Source: Fistulifera solaris
Lineage: Eukaryota; Bacillariophyta; Bacillariophyceae; Naviculales; Stauroneidaceae
Reading direction: 5' to 3'
Assembly: GCA_030295235.1 (NCBI GenBank)
Contig: AP026162.1
Location: 2,418,001 to 2,482,000 of the forward strand
DNA: 64,000 bases
The position numbers and the translations under genes were made by a program. Positions 54,741 through 64,000 of the stretch are shown piece after piece. Numbering within the stretch: position 1 is the first letter of the stretch; every line of letters begins with the position of its first letter. Under the pieces are notes generated by a model. It had not been told where the DNA came from and did not search any database. It was given only the letters and a program-made list of their open reading frames with translations.

Positions 54741-55606
54741 ATCGGTTCAATTGTCAAAACTTTGAATGCAAACGGCATAATGCGCGCGGCAGTAAATTAT
54801 TATTCGTTTTCGTCGCAAAAAATAATACAGTCACACCGTTTCCACACTACAACAACGCACAAAGCACAAACAAACACCCGTTTCATGTAAACAATAAACA
54901 ATAAACCGCACATGGGGAAAACGCGTAAAAAATGAGAAACAGTCGAATTATGAATTTTTATTGCGTTTTTAGGAAATTACGAAACTTCCATTGAGAAAGC
55001 GGCTTCGAATCTGAAAAACGCCGAAAAACGATCAACCCCCAAGGAATGAATCGCAGGTCGAGCAGGGTTCGTGATATTTGCGAACCAGCTAATAAGGTAC
55101 GGTACTGTACCGGTACCGTACCTCAGTTACAAGTAAAAGGTGGGGGCTTAGTCTATAGCAAGCTGAAAAACCGAGAGACTTAGCCTTTTAGGCCATCTCA
55201 CATAACTTCTTGAAACCAAGACACAGATCTGTAGATTCAAGCAGCAGGCTTGCACTGACATTTCAACCTCCGCCTTGGCGCACCAGGTCGGCTGTAGCAG
55301 CAACGGCAGTTGAAAGATCATATTCTCCCGTTAAATACTGCACTTCGAACAGGTGCTTCAGGCGATAGGCTGTAAAGGTTCGACCATATAAAGAAGTATC
55401 CATGTTTCTGTGTTCGTAAAAACATCGGTTCATCGCAAACAAAAAAAAAGAAACCTTAATCTATGTGTTAAAATGGGTTTGTCCCTTTCAAGCTGTGAAT
55501 GGAAGATCACGCCGTTTTCAACCCGAATGATTCTGGCGGCGAACGACCCAAACCAGAATTAGCTCCCGATGACGCCACAACAGTAAGCCGTGAAAGATCG
55601 ACTCTT
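54741..55606. other. Intergenic region with one strong hairpin
   Basis: An 11-bp stem, 7-base loop inverted repeat (AGGTACGGTAC with its complement) lies at 55095-55123. An A run is at about 55441-55450. No gene recognised. Confidence 0.5.
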
Positions 55607-55609
55607 ATC

Positions 55610-56203
55610 TCATTTCGCATGCACTCGGATCAGTGCTTTTTGTCCTTCAATTTGGGGTGGATGCATCAATTCCGCGCTCGGCGGCAATTGCTGTAACACC
55701 GTATCTAACAACAGTAGAGGCATTTTCAAGACACAAATATGTCCCTTTTCCAGAAATTTTGTCACTTGCTGTAATTTGCGTTCCAAATCATGGTCCGCAA
55801 TCTTGGGCTGGAGATGAATTTCTTTGATCGTTTTGCGTTTCGGAGCGGAACTTTCTTTTTCTTGTTTGTACAAGAAGGATTTCCAATTCTCCATACGGAC
55901 GACAGGAATCTCTTGTTGCAAGGAAATGCCAATCAAATCCAGTTTCTGTTGGACCGACAATTGTACGGCTTGTGGTAACGACAACAATTGTGTGGAGTTG
56001 GGATGTTGTAATAGACGCACTTGTATCTCTTGCGGCGGTAGATTGCGGGCTCGTTTTCGTATGGCTTGCACGAGTGCTTCATTGACGAGATATTGTTTTT
56101 GGTTACTGCTTTTCGTGGCCAAGGTGGCTGCTGGATAACCAAGTCTTGGTAGTATTCTGCTGCTAGATGATGAACATTGGGCGGCTCTTGCTAGCAAATT
56201 CAT
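55610..56203 (-). CDS. Mitochondrial-type translation initiation factor IF-3
   Basis: 197 residues, intronless. The N-terminal IF-3 domain starts YLVNEALVQAIR. The linker region has ENWKSFLYKQEKE, equivalent to the usual DYGKFKYEQ-KK block. The C-terminal domain begins KTIKEIHLQPKIADHDLERKL and KFLEKGHICVLKM, the hallmark of IF-3. IF-3 binds the small ribosomal subunit and guards start-codon selection. The first 35 residues (MNLLARAAQCSSSSSRILPRL) are basic and Ser-rich without acids, a mitochondrial presequence. The C-terminal domain is divergent after KMPLLLL, so an organellar paralog rather than a bacterial-like copy. Confidence 0.85.
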   Translation of the reverse strand: MNLLARAAQCSSSSSRILPRLGYPAATLATKSSNQKQYLVNEALVQAIRKRARNLPPQEIQVRLLQHPNSTQLLSLPQAVQLSVQQKLDLIGISLQQEIPVVRMENWKSFLYKQEKESSAPKRKTIKEIHLQPKIADHDLERKLQQVTKFLEKGHICVLKMPLLLLDTVLQQLPPSAELMHPPQIEGQKALIRVHAK

Positions 56204-56431
56204 GTTTTAAGGCTTTCGAGGGAAGGGTATAACCACTGAGTGTTATGAATTTGCGTGTTTTTGGAATGTCAGCGGAATGAATAATACCCATCCTCAATGT
56301 TTCGTTTTTTCGTCAGTTTGGCTTTTTGTGATTGTCGTCATCCCCATCATCCGCGAACCGCGAACGGAAAAAGGAAACGAAGGGCGAAGTAAGAGCGCGA
56401 AGAGGCGCAAACAAAAAGTGCGACTGACAGA

Positions 56432-56799
56432 TGTTGAATAACCAGTCACGCACGTGTCTACAATAAACGGAAAGACATGTGCACTACATATTACATGATA
56501 CTGAAAACGAGAAGCGAACAGCAATCTACCTAATCCCGAATCCTCGTTATTCAAAGAACTAACAGCTGCCGAAGGAACCTAAACTATTACTGACAAAGAA
56601 CAATGCCAGCAGCTTCTGCATATTCTACATGAATCAAATGAGAACAATGAAGAGACAAACAAGAATTCAAATCAATAGGATAACTTCATTTACTAGCTCA
56701 TAATTTTAACAAGCAATCCGTTTGCAGCAATCCGTTTGCACCAAGTTAATTTTGTCAAGCCCAATCCATAGACGGCTCCGGCACCTGTGGATTTCAAGA
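56432..56799 (+). repeat. 5' LTR
   Basis: 368 bp, identical as far as I can read to 61284-61651. Preceded by the target repeat GACAGA. Confidence 0.92.
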
Positions 56800-56862
56800 C
56801 GCTTCCTCTGCGCCAAGTGACCATAAAGCTCCGCACTTTATAACAACTACTTCGTTCGACGA

Positions 56863-57793
56863 AATGGCTGACGCTAACGCGAACAACGCCAACCAAAACC
56901 TCGCTGCTCCCGTAGCAGTAGCCTTTGCTCTAAGCCCGGCTTGAGCACCCACCATGTCATCGACTTCTCTACTCGCGAAGGATCTCGCCTCTACGAAATG
57001 GCGACCAAGCAGATTGGAGATGAACGATTCGACTGCGATCCCGGTCGCATGCGCTCCTTCATCGAAGGACTTAGCATCCGTGCTAGCAACTTTGGTTGGG
57101 GGCCGATCTTCAACATCCCCCGACGATATCGAAGCCATCGAGCCTGTCCAGAACACCACCAACCTCCTCTCCAACTACGGAGACATTACTTTGGAGCACA
57201 TTCAAGCTCACGCACGCACATACATCGGTACCCAGACCCGTGCAGCTTAAGACTCCTACATGGCAGCCAACTGCCTCATTTCCTCTCTAAGCCCAGCCGC
57301 CATCGATCGCATCACGATCTGGCGGGACCAGTACACCTTTGATGGTATCCCCAGCGGGCCTTGCCTGTTCAAAGTCATCATCCGTGAGACTTACATTGAC
57401 ACAAATGCAACGGTCACGCACATTCGCACGCAGCTCTCCAGTTTGGACCAGTACTTACCTAAGATTCAGCACAACATCACCAAGATGAACCAGCAAGTTA
57501 AACAGCTATTGGAAGGCTTGGCAGCGCGAGGGAGAAACCACAAACGATCTTCTTGCGAATCTCTTTAAGGGTTACAAGGCAGCCTCCGATCGCACCTTTG
57601 TCAACTACATCCTGAAGAAAGAAGAAGATTACCACGAAGGTCTTCCGATGACACCGGATCACCTCATGAACCTAGCAGATAACAAGTACAAGACCTTGGT
57701 ACAACTTTCTCTGTGGAACGCGCCTTCGCCGGAAGAAGAAAAGATTCTCGCATTGGAGGCAAAACTCCAAAAGATTCGTAAGCAAAAAGTTCC
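56863..57793 (+). pseudogene. Copia Gag, truncated and frameshifted
   Basis: The ATG at 56863 gives MADANANNANQNLAAP, with a stop at 56941-56943. The next frame has DIEAIEPVQNTTNLLSNYGD, followed by MAANCLISSLSPAAIDRI, YTFDGIPSGPCLFKVIIRE and TYIDTNATVTHIRTQLSSL. A further shift gives LLANLFKGYKAASDRTF and LNLADNKYKTLVQLSLWNAP-type sequence up to about 57780, where the inverted block begins. This is a diatom-type Copia Gag core without the zinc knuckle. Confidence 0.75.
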
Positions 57794-59102
57794 CCTTTGA
57801 TGTCGGCCGATGATTGACTGAGTTCACTAGCGAACATTGCGATCATGATCTCTATTAATCGAGTAACGGGACGTCGTTGGCGAGTGCTGCGTCTCTCCCT
57901 CTGAGATTGTGGTGGCGATGGAGAGGAAAGTGGTTCAGGTTGACGATCGGTGGACGGAACATTGTCATCAGGTGGTGCGGCGGTCGGCAGCGGCATCGGT
58001 AACGGAGAGAGGTCGGCGGGTGTAGTAGTAGGTGTATCCGACAATGTAGGCGTGGATTGTTGAGGATTTGCGCTTGGAGCGGCAATAAAACCGGCTTTGA
58101 GTTGCCACAAACATGTTTTCGCAAGGTCCGGAACAGTTTGGAATTTCGAATCAAATTTGACGTGAAACTGGGGACTGACGAGTCCTGTGTCTGGGTTCAG
58201 TACCAGGGCGACAGAACGGCTGTGTACTGGAGAACGTCCCAAATAAATTCCGAGATGTGAGCGCAGACGCCATTTGTGAAATATCCGACTTTTTCCTCCT
58301 TGAAGCGCGGCGTCAAGAACAAATACTGGGCAACCGAATGGTTTCCAATGAATTGGATTCGAATGAATATCCGTGTTGGCGAAGAGTTGATAAGGAGTAC
58401 GGCGCTCAGGGTGCTTCATGTTTGGCATGTGGTTGATGGAATCGTTTGCCATGCGCAAAGCATAAGGCCACAGGTGAGTTGTGATGGCTTGCGGCCACTT
58501 GTGTTGTGCATCGATCAGCATCGCTCGAGTGAGTTCTTGCAATTGTCCTATGCGGCGTTCAGCTTTGCCATTTTGATGATGTGCTCCAACTCCTGCAAAG
58601 GAAAGTCCCTGACCGTTTGTTACGCAATCGTTGACCCAAGTGTTTGAATTGAAAATTCCATTGTCGGCATGATAGTGTTTGATCTTTTCGACTCCACAAT
58701 TTCGAGTGTATTGTTCAAAAGCGTGTTTTGCTTCCAAGGTCTCACTCGCACTTTGTGTCTTTTGCAGGTGAACATAACTCAAGCTGGAATAAAGGTCGGC
58801 GAAGACGGTGGGCGCATACAAATAGCGTTTTGTCGTCAAGATTCCTGTGAGCTGCGCAATGAGGCCAGGCGTGGGTGATACCATTTGATCCACAGCAACA
58901 ACTTCGCCGGGGTGAGTAGGCTTGTGAAGGGTTTTGCTTTGTTTAGCTGGTTTCGTTCGCCACTGACGCTTTGTTGCTTTTCCGTAAAAACAGGCGGTGC
59001 ACACCGGTGCCGGACACGTTGCAAGTCGGTGGAATAACTCCTTGCTTCGCCAATTCCTGAAGCTTCTCCATCGGATATTTCACAAATGGCGTCTGCGCTC
59101 AC
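57664..59102 (-). pseudogene. Integrase segment of the Copia element, inverted
   Basis: On the minus strand, opposite to the rest of the element, the frame from 59004 reads CTACFYGKATKRQWRTKP, GEVVAVDQMVSPTPG (first catalytic Asp), HYHADNGIFNSN (second Asp), GVGAHHQNGKAERRIGQL (Glu), FGCPVFVLDAALQGG and SHLGIYLGRSP, then a Pro/Ser-rich C-terminal region and an LFAYES block shared with the plus-strand copy at 59590. All integrase catalytic residues are present, but the orientation makes it untranslatable from the element's own promoter. Confidence 0.85.
57772..58288 (-). repeat. Left arm of 517-bp inverted duplication
   Basis: Reverse complement of 59071-59587 with no mismatch seen. It encodes the end of integrase and the linker to RT. 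The two arms are separated by 782 bp, which hold the only copy of the integrase core. Confidence 0.88.
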
Positions 59103-59587
59103 ATCTCGGAATTTATTTGGGACGTTCTCCAGTACACAGCCGTTCTGTCGCCCTGGTACTGAACCCAGACACAGGACTCGTCAGTCCCCAGTTTCACGTC
59201 AAATTTGATTCGAAATTCCAAACTGTTCCGGACCTTGCGAAAACATGTTTGTGGCAACTCAAAGCCGGTTTTATTGCCGCTCCAAGCGCAAATCCTCAAC
59301 AATCCACGCCTACATTGTCGGATACACCTACTACTACACCCGCCGACCTCTCTCCGTTACCGATGCCGCTGCCGACCGCCGCACCACCTGATGACAATGT
59401 TCCGTCCACCGATCGTCAACCTGAACCACTTTCCTCTCCATCGCCACCACAATCTCAGAGGGAGAGACGCAGCACTCGCCAACGACGTCCCGTTACTCGA
59501 TTAATAGAGATCATGATCGCAATGTTCGCTAGTGAACTCAGTCAATCATCGGCCGACATCAAAGGGGAACTTTTTGCTTACGAATCT
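59071..59587 (+). repeat. Right arm of 517-bp inverted duplication
   Basis: Direct-orientation copy in frame with the downstream RT region. The plus-strand frame 58997-59884 runs through it. Confidence 0.88.
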
Positions 59588-59589
59588 CT

Positions 59590-60680
59590 TCAAACCGCCT
59601 CAGCAAAACTCAATCCACCGGATCCATTCTATGTTTTCAAAACGAGCGCCGACCCCGATTCAATGTATTTGCATCAAGCTCGCAAACAACCCGATTGGCC
59701 GGAGTTTTCCAAAGGCATGGACGCCCGAGATCGAGGATCAAATGGCAAATGGAAATTTCTCATTGTTTCCAAGGAGTCAAGTTCCAGAGGGAGCAACGAT
59801 TCTACCAACAGTATGGCAACTTCGTCGCAAACGAGACATTATGACACGCCCGAAGTCAAGAAGTGGAAAGCGACTGACTATTGATGGGTCACGGATGAAA
59901 TATGGTCGCGACTATGAATTGACCTACTCTCCGGTTGCTAATTGGACTTCAATCCGCTTGTTACTAGCAATGGTGATCATACATGGTTGGCATACTGAAG
60001 CAACTTCCGATTATGTTCAGGCATTTCCTCAGAGCCGTAGCGACAAAGAAATTTATCTGTCCATTCCGAAAGGATATACAATACACGGAGCATCCCCGGA
60101 CGATTATGTTCTGAAAGTCCACAAGAATGTTTATGGAGCAAAGGATGCAAGTCGAACATGGTTCCTTTATTTGCGAAAGAAACTATTTGAGATCGGTTTC
60201 AAGCAATCGGAATACGACGAATGTGTGTTTTACTACAAGAGCACGATGTATGTTCTATATACCGGCGACAGTATTCTTGGAGGTCCTAATGAAAAGGAAA
60301 TTGAGGAAATTATTGAAAAGATGAAACAGATCAAACTAGACATTACAGTTGAGGGAGATTTATCGGATTTTCTGGGAGTTAATATCAACAGGATCGGTGA
60401 ATCAACAATTGAATTGAAACAGCCACATCTCATCGACTCGATAATCAAAGACATGAAATTCGACCAGAAGGAAGTTAAAACAAAGGATATTCCAATGGCA
60501 TCATCGAAGCTACTTTCGCAGCATCCCAAATCGCCGCCATTTGACAAAAGTTTTCATTACACTTCAGTCATCGGAAAAATGAACTACCTGACGCGAGGAT
60601 CCAGGCCAGACATCGCCTATGCGGTACATCAATCGCACGCTTTGCATCAAACCCAAGGAAAGAACATGGAGATGCAATGA
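59590..60680 (+). pseudogene. Copia reverse transcriptase with altered catalytic box
   Basis: RT motifs run through two overlapping frames (to 59884 and from 59532): LPTVWQLRRKRD, KYGRDYELTYSPVANWTSI, RLLLAMVIIHGW, SDYVQAFPQSRSDKEIYLSI, YGAKDASRTWFLYL and YDECVFYYKSTMYVLY. The active-site box reads YTGD where YVDD or YTDD is expected, so one of the two catalytic Asp is Gly (about 60258-60270). The end has TSVIGKMNYLTRGSRPDIAYAV and is then cut by a frameshift before the RNase H domain. Confidence 0.82.
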
Positions 60681-60699
60681 GATGGCTTACAAAGTATCT

Positions 60700-61263
60700 G
60701 ATAGGGACAAGGGACAAAGGAATGATTCTGCACCCAGACGTCTCTAGAAGCTTGGAAGTTCATGTCGACGCCCGATTTCGCAGGCAATTGGGATCCAGAG
60801 ATCGCTTTTGAGGACCGAAACACAGCTCGCTCCAGACACGGATTTTTCATCACCTATGCCGGAGTATTGTTGCATCACAAGAGTCAACTTCAGACAGAAA
60901 TTGCATTGAGTTCCACCGAGCGAATTCACCGGATTGAGCTACGCACTCAGAGATGCAATTCCTATCATGAACACTTTGAAGGAGATGCAATCACTCGGAT
61001 TTGATGTGAAAGAGTGGAGGCCAAAAGTCCATTGCAAAGTATTTGAGGACAACTCGGGAGCTCTGGAAATCGCAAAAGTTCCGAAGGCTCGACCAAGGAC
61101 GAAGCATTTGAATGTCAAACTGCACCATTTTCGGTCATACGTTGACAGCGGAGATATAACAATCCACAAAATCGATACTCTCGAACAAGTTGCGGATATT
61201 CTAACGAAACCACTCACATTTGATCTCTTTGCCAAACATCGGAAGGCAATTCTCGGATGGTGA
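60700..61263 (+). pseudogene. Copia RNase H domain, frameshifted
   Basis: VHVDARFRRQLG-like sequence precedes DFAGNWDPEIAFEDRN, SRHGFFITYAGVLLHHKSQL and TEIALSSTE in one frame. LSYALRDAIPIMNTLKEM, VFEDNSGALEIAKVP, RTKHLNVKLHHFRSYV and EQVADILTKPLTFDLF follow in the next. It ends at 61263, 20 bp before the 3' LTR, the normal position. Confidence 0.82.
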
Positions 61264-61283
61264 GATCGCAGTTCGAGAGGGAG

Positions 61284-61651
61284 TGTTGAATAACCAGTCA
61301 CGCACGTGTCTACAATAAACGGAAAGACATGTGCACTACATATTACATGATACTGAAAACGAGAAGCGAACAGCAATCTACCTAATCCCGAATCCTCGTT
61401 ATTCAAAGAACTAACAGCTGCCGAAGGAACCTAAACTATTACTGACAAAGAACAATGCCAGCAGCTTCTGCATATTCTACATGAATCAAATGAGAACAAT
61501 GAAGAGACAAACAAGAATTCAAATCAATAGGATAACTTCATTTACTAGCTCATAATTTTAACAAGCAATCCGTTTGCAGCAATCCGTTTGCACCAAGTTA
61601 ATTTTGTCAAGCCCAATCCATAGACGGCTCCGGCACCTGTGGATTTCAAGA
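61284..61651 (+). repeat. 3' LTR
   Basis: 368 bp; pairs with 56432-56799. Followed by the second GACAGA target repeat. Confidence 0.92.
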
Positions 61652-61946
61652 GACAGACACTTAAGGTTTTCACTATGGTGATAAAAGTCGGTGAGTTACT
61701 CGTTTCGTACATTTGGGTTGGTACACAAACGAGACCGCAGCGTGATGATGTTTATTATGCTGCGATGGGTCATTTTCGCCTTTTGCGGCCCTGCAAATAA
61801 TACTCCGTACCGAAAAAAAAGAGAAACGATAATAGAGAGCAAAGGCTTTTACTTTCCTATCGTTTCTTAACATAAAAGAAAAACCGACTTGCCTGGCGTA
61901 ACGATTGAAGAGTAGTAGTGTCTATCGCCGGAAAGAATCAAGCAGA

Positions 61947-63358
61947 ATGGTGCAAATGAGTCGACAAGACCAGGCGGTCGTCCTGGCGTTGCCCGGAAAT
62001 GCGCAATGTTGTGATTGTGGTATGAAAAATCCTCAATGGGCTTCGGTGAGCTTTGGGAATGTCTTTTGTCTCGAATGCAGTGGTGTTCATCGGTACGTAT
62101 TTGCGTGAGAGAAAGTAAAGACGTGTAGAAGTGACTGACGTTATGCCTTATTATTATGGGTCTTTTTCTTGTTATTCAACACTTTATTTATTATTTATCA
62201 ATCAACAATCTACAAAAATAATACAGTTCCCTCGGAGTTCACATTTCCTTTGTCCGTTCCATTGCCATGGATTCCTGGACGGATGCCCAATTGGCACAAA
62301 TGAAATTGGGCGGCAATGACAAATGCAATGCCTACCTGCAGCAACACGGCATTGATCCCCGCACACCGATCAAACAAAAATACGAAAGTCCGGTCGCGCA
62401 ATTGTACAAGTTGCAACTCAAAGCACGAGCCGAAGGCAAACCGATACCGACCGAATTGCCGGCCGCCGCGCCGCGCAGTGGGAACCTGCCGAGCAGTCAC
62501 AACAGCAGTAGTAGTAATAATAGTGCAGGTGATCCCCAAAGCATGGAGCGATTGCCGGGAGAATCGGAACAACAGTACGTGGCACGACAAACGCGATTGC
62601 GGGACGAAGCGCGGGCACGCATGGCGGCCAAGTTTGGGAATAGTGGTGGCGGTATGGGTTCGAGCAGTATGCAAGGAATCGGGAGCGATCCATCGTACAA
62701 TCCGCGCGCCGGAGGTTATTCCTCGAACAACAACAGCACCGACGTCTTGCAAACGTTCAGTTCGGGATTGGGTGCTGCCTTGGGTGTCGCAGGATCGTAT
62801 GCGGGAAGTGTCGCCGCCAAATTACAATCGGAAGATACCTTGCAATCGGTCAAAACGGTCGGATCGTCGTTTTGGGGGACTTTGACGTCGTCCGTGTCGA
62901 GCGTGGCGGCGACGTTGACGACGGACGAAGATGATGGATTGAGTGATTTGCAACGACAATTCGCGTCACAGAAACCAACACAGAGTAAATATGCGGGATT
63001 TGGTAGTGGTGCTCCCACGAGTAGTGGTAGTAGTTTTGGTGCACCGGCGGCGAGCAATCCATCATTTGCGTCAAACGTCGTCCAGGAAGCACCCGGATTG
63101 CCCGGAGAAGACCGCAATGGAGTCGAGCGTTTGACGGGAGAGTCGGATGAACAGTATGTTGTTCGTCAAACCCGATTGCGAGATGAAGCGCGGGCACGCA
63201 TGGCGGCCAAATTTGGAGGTGGTGGTGGACTGTCGTCCGTGGCCAGCAGTCCTCCGCCGGCGTCGGCGCGTCCGACGCCACCGCCATCGCTGGTGAAGCC
63301 TCCATCCAGTGGAAATAATGTGAATGCGACGGATTTCTTCTCTTCGTTTGGTGCGTAA
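61947..63358 (+). CDS. ArfGAP-domain protein, one intron
   Basis: Exon 1 is 61947-62092 and exon 2 is 62227-63358. The intron (GTACGT...ACAG, 134 bp) interrupts the zinc finger between GVHR and SLGVH and splits the Arg codon. The 425-residue product has the ArfGAP finger CCDCGMKNPQWASVSFGNVF then CLECSGVHR (CxxC-x16-CxxC with the arginine finger) and SLGVHISFVRSIAMDSW. It stimulates GTP hydrolysis on Arf at Golgi/COPI membranes. The C-terminal half is Ser/Gly-rich and holds two copies of a motif, ERLPGESEQQYVARQTRLRD and ERLTGESDEQYVVRQTRLRD, each followed by EARARMAAKFG. An in-frame ATG at 61905 would add 14 residues; the downstream one is chosen because it starts next to the domain. Confidence 0.92.
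62093..62226 (+). other. Intron of the ArfGAP gene
   Basis: GT-AG, 134 bp, AT-rich. Reading through it would stop the finger at 62108; splicing restores a continuous ArfGAP domain. Confidence 0.9.
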
Positions 63359-63487
63359 GGGTAATGATCATTGGGCCTTTTTGTTTCTATGAATGGAGAA
63401 GAATAGGATACAATAAACTGAAATAACACCCATAACGGAAAAGATGCATATTGGGAATCAAAGTGTAATTATCGGAATATTATGTTT

Positions 63488-64000
63488 CTAGCGCTTTTTC
63501 TTATTCTTTTTGCGTTTGTTTTGCTTCAATTTCGGTTTGACTTCGGTGGCCGTTTCTTCTATAGATTCGTCATCTTGGCGATGTTGGATGATAGGAGGCA
63601 TTGAACTTCGAAGTTCTTGAAACGACTCAGCAATGCGTTCTTCATAGTCTTCGGCAGAAGCAAATACACTTGACTCAAACTTCGATTTCTTTTTGCTGCG
63701 GAAGCTAGCCACTTCTTCCAGATCGTCCTCGTTGTCATCGTCATCGCCATCATCCATGCCCCCGGCCATAAACAAAAGTTCAGCGTCGTCGTCCTCCTCG
63801 TCTTCTTCTTCTTCAACGCCCTCGTTGAAGCTATCTTCGTCGTCGGATTTATCTTTTTGGTCCTCGTCATCCTCATCGTCCTCCAACACAAGCTTTGGTG
63901 GCATCTCTGCATCACTATCCGAGTCATCACTTTGATCCATGAAAGCATCGTCGTCATCATCGACATTGTCATTATCGTCTGGACTTGACGAAGAATCGTT
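63488..64000 (-). CDS. Noc1/Mak21/CEBPZ-like protein, C-terminus
   Basis: Open from the window edge, so the gene extends beyond 64000. The visible 170 residues are an Asp/Glu-rich tract with an LLFMAGGMDD break, then SKFESSVFASAEDYEERI. The motif resembles the (S/P)xFASAxDY C-terminal segment of the Noc1/Mak21/CEBPZ family, which helps export 60S pre-ribosomes from the nucleolus. The end is a Lys-rich KPKLKQNKRKKNKKKR cluster, fitting a nucleolar protein. The conserved CBF domain would lie outside the window, so the assignment rests on a short motif and the composition. Confidence 0.6.
   Translation of the reverse strand, partial: NDSSSSPDDNDNVDDDDDAFMDQSDDSDSDAEMPPKLVLEDDEDDEDQKDKSDDEDSFNEGVEEEEDEEDDDAELLFMAGGMDDGDDDDNEDDLEEVASFRSKKKSKFESSVFASAEDYEERIAESFQELRSSMPPIIQHRQDDESIEETATEVKPKLKQNKRKKNKKKR

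Larger units (their letters stand above)
56432..61651 (+). mobile_element. Young Copia-type LTR retrotransposon with scrambled interior
   Basis: A 5,220-bp element. The two 368-bp LTRs (56432-56799 and 61284-61651) read as identical, start TGTTGA and end TCAAGA, and are flanked by the direct repeat GACAGA (56426-56431 and 61652-61657). A purine tract GAGAGGGAG stands just before the 3' LTR. The interior holds Gag, then integrase on the opposite strand, then RT and RNase H. A 517-bp inverted duplication (57772-58288 against 59071-59587) accounts for the flip. Gag's C-terminus, protease and part of integrase are missing. Confidence 0.9.

Noticed and set aside
1-64000. tRNA and rRNA genes
   Set aside because: No cloverleaf with conserved TTC-A and anticodon arms, and no rRNA core segments, were recognised by eye on either strand; a tRNAscan run would settle it.

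Overview
The window looks like a 64-kb nuclear contig from a diatom, or a close relative with a red-lineage complex plastid. Three things point there. Two predicted plastid preproteins (MsrB and YebC) carry a signal peptide ending in an ASAFAP-type motif with Phe at +1. Two Copia-type LTR retrotransposons of the kind common in diatoms are present. Genes are dense and intron-poor, with 74-134 bp GT-AG introns. I cannot name the species.

Layout. 1-1.2 kb: the end of a DUF3172-like gene and a plastid-type methionine-R-sulfoxide reductase. 1.7-13.5 kb: seven head-to-tail plus-strand members of an unnamed LRR/RNI-like multigene family. 13.9-28.6 kb: a host-gene block with a double RNase H-like protein, biotin synthase, plastid YebC, a cytochrome P450 and mitochondrial uS17. 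A 5.86-kb Mutator-like DNA transposon sits between the RNase H gene and biotin synthase. 28.8-32.1 kb: two minus-strand family members. 32.4-37.4 kb: a MITE-like element, a repeat-rich stretch and a spliced multi-pass membrane protein. 37.6-43.3 kb: a decayed minus-strand Copia element. 44-54.7 kb: more minus-strand family members, whole and broken, and a palindrome-rich gap. 55.6-56.2 kb: a mitochondrial IF-3. 56.4-61.7 kb: a young plus-strand Copia element with identical-looking LTRs and a scrambled interior. 61.9-64 kb: an ArfGAP gene with one intron and the acidic C-terminus of a Noc1/Mak21/CEBPZ-like protein that runs off the window.

The most distinctive content is the LRR-like family. 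I count ten recognisably full-length or near full-length copies, plus broken copies and fragments. All copies left of 14 kb are on the plus strand and all copies right of 28 kb are on the minus strand. They fall into two sequence types sharing one architecture, and type I tails end in basic clusters. Only two copies (5717-7234 and 44019-45551) are fully open. Several others are interrupted by a single one-base change in a homopolymer. The same kind of lesion occurs in the P450, MsrB and the transposase, so uncorrected homopolymer-length errors in the assembly are a serious alternative to pseudogenisation.
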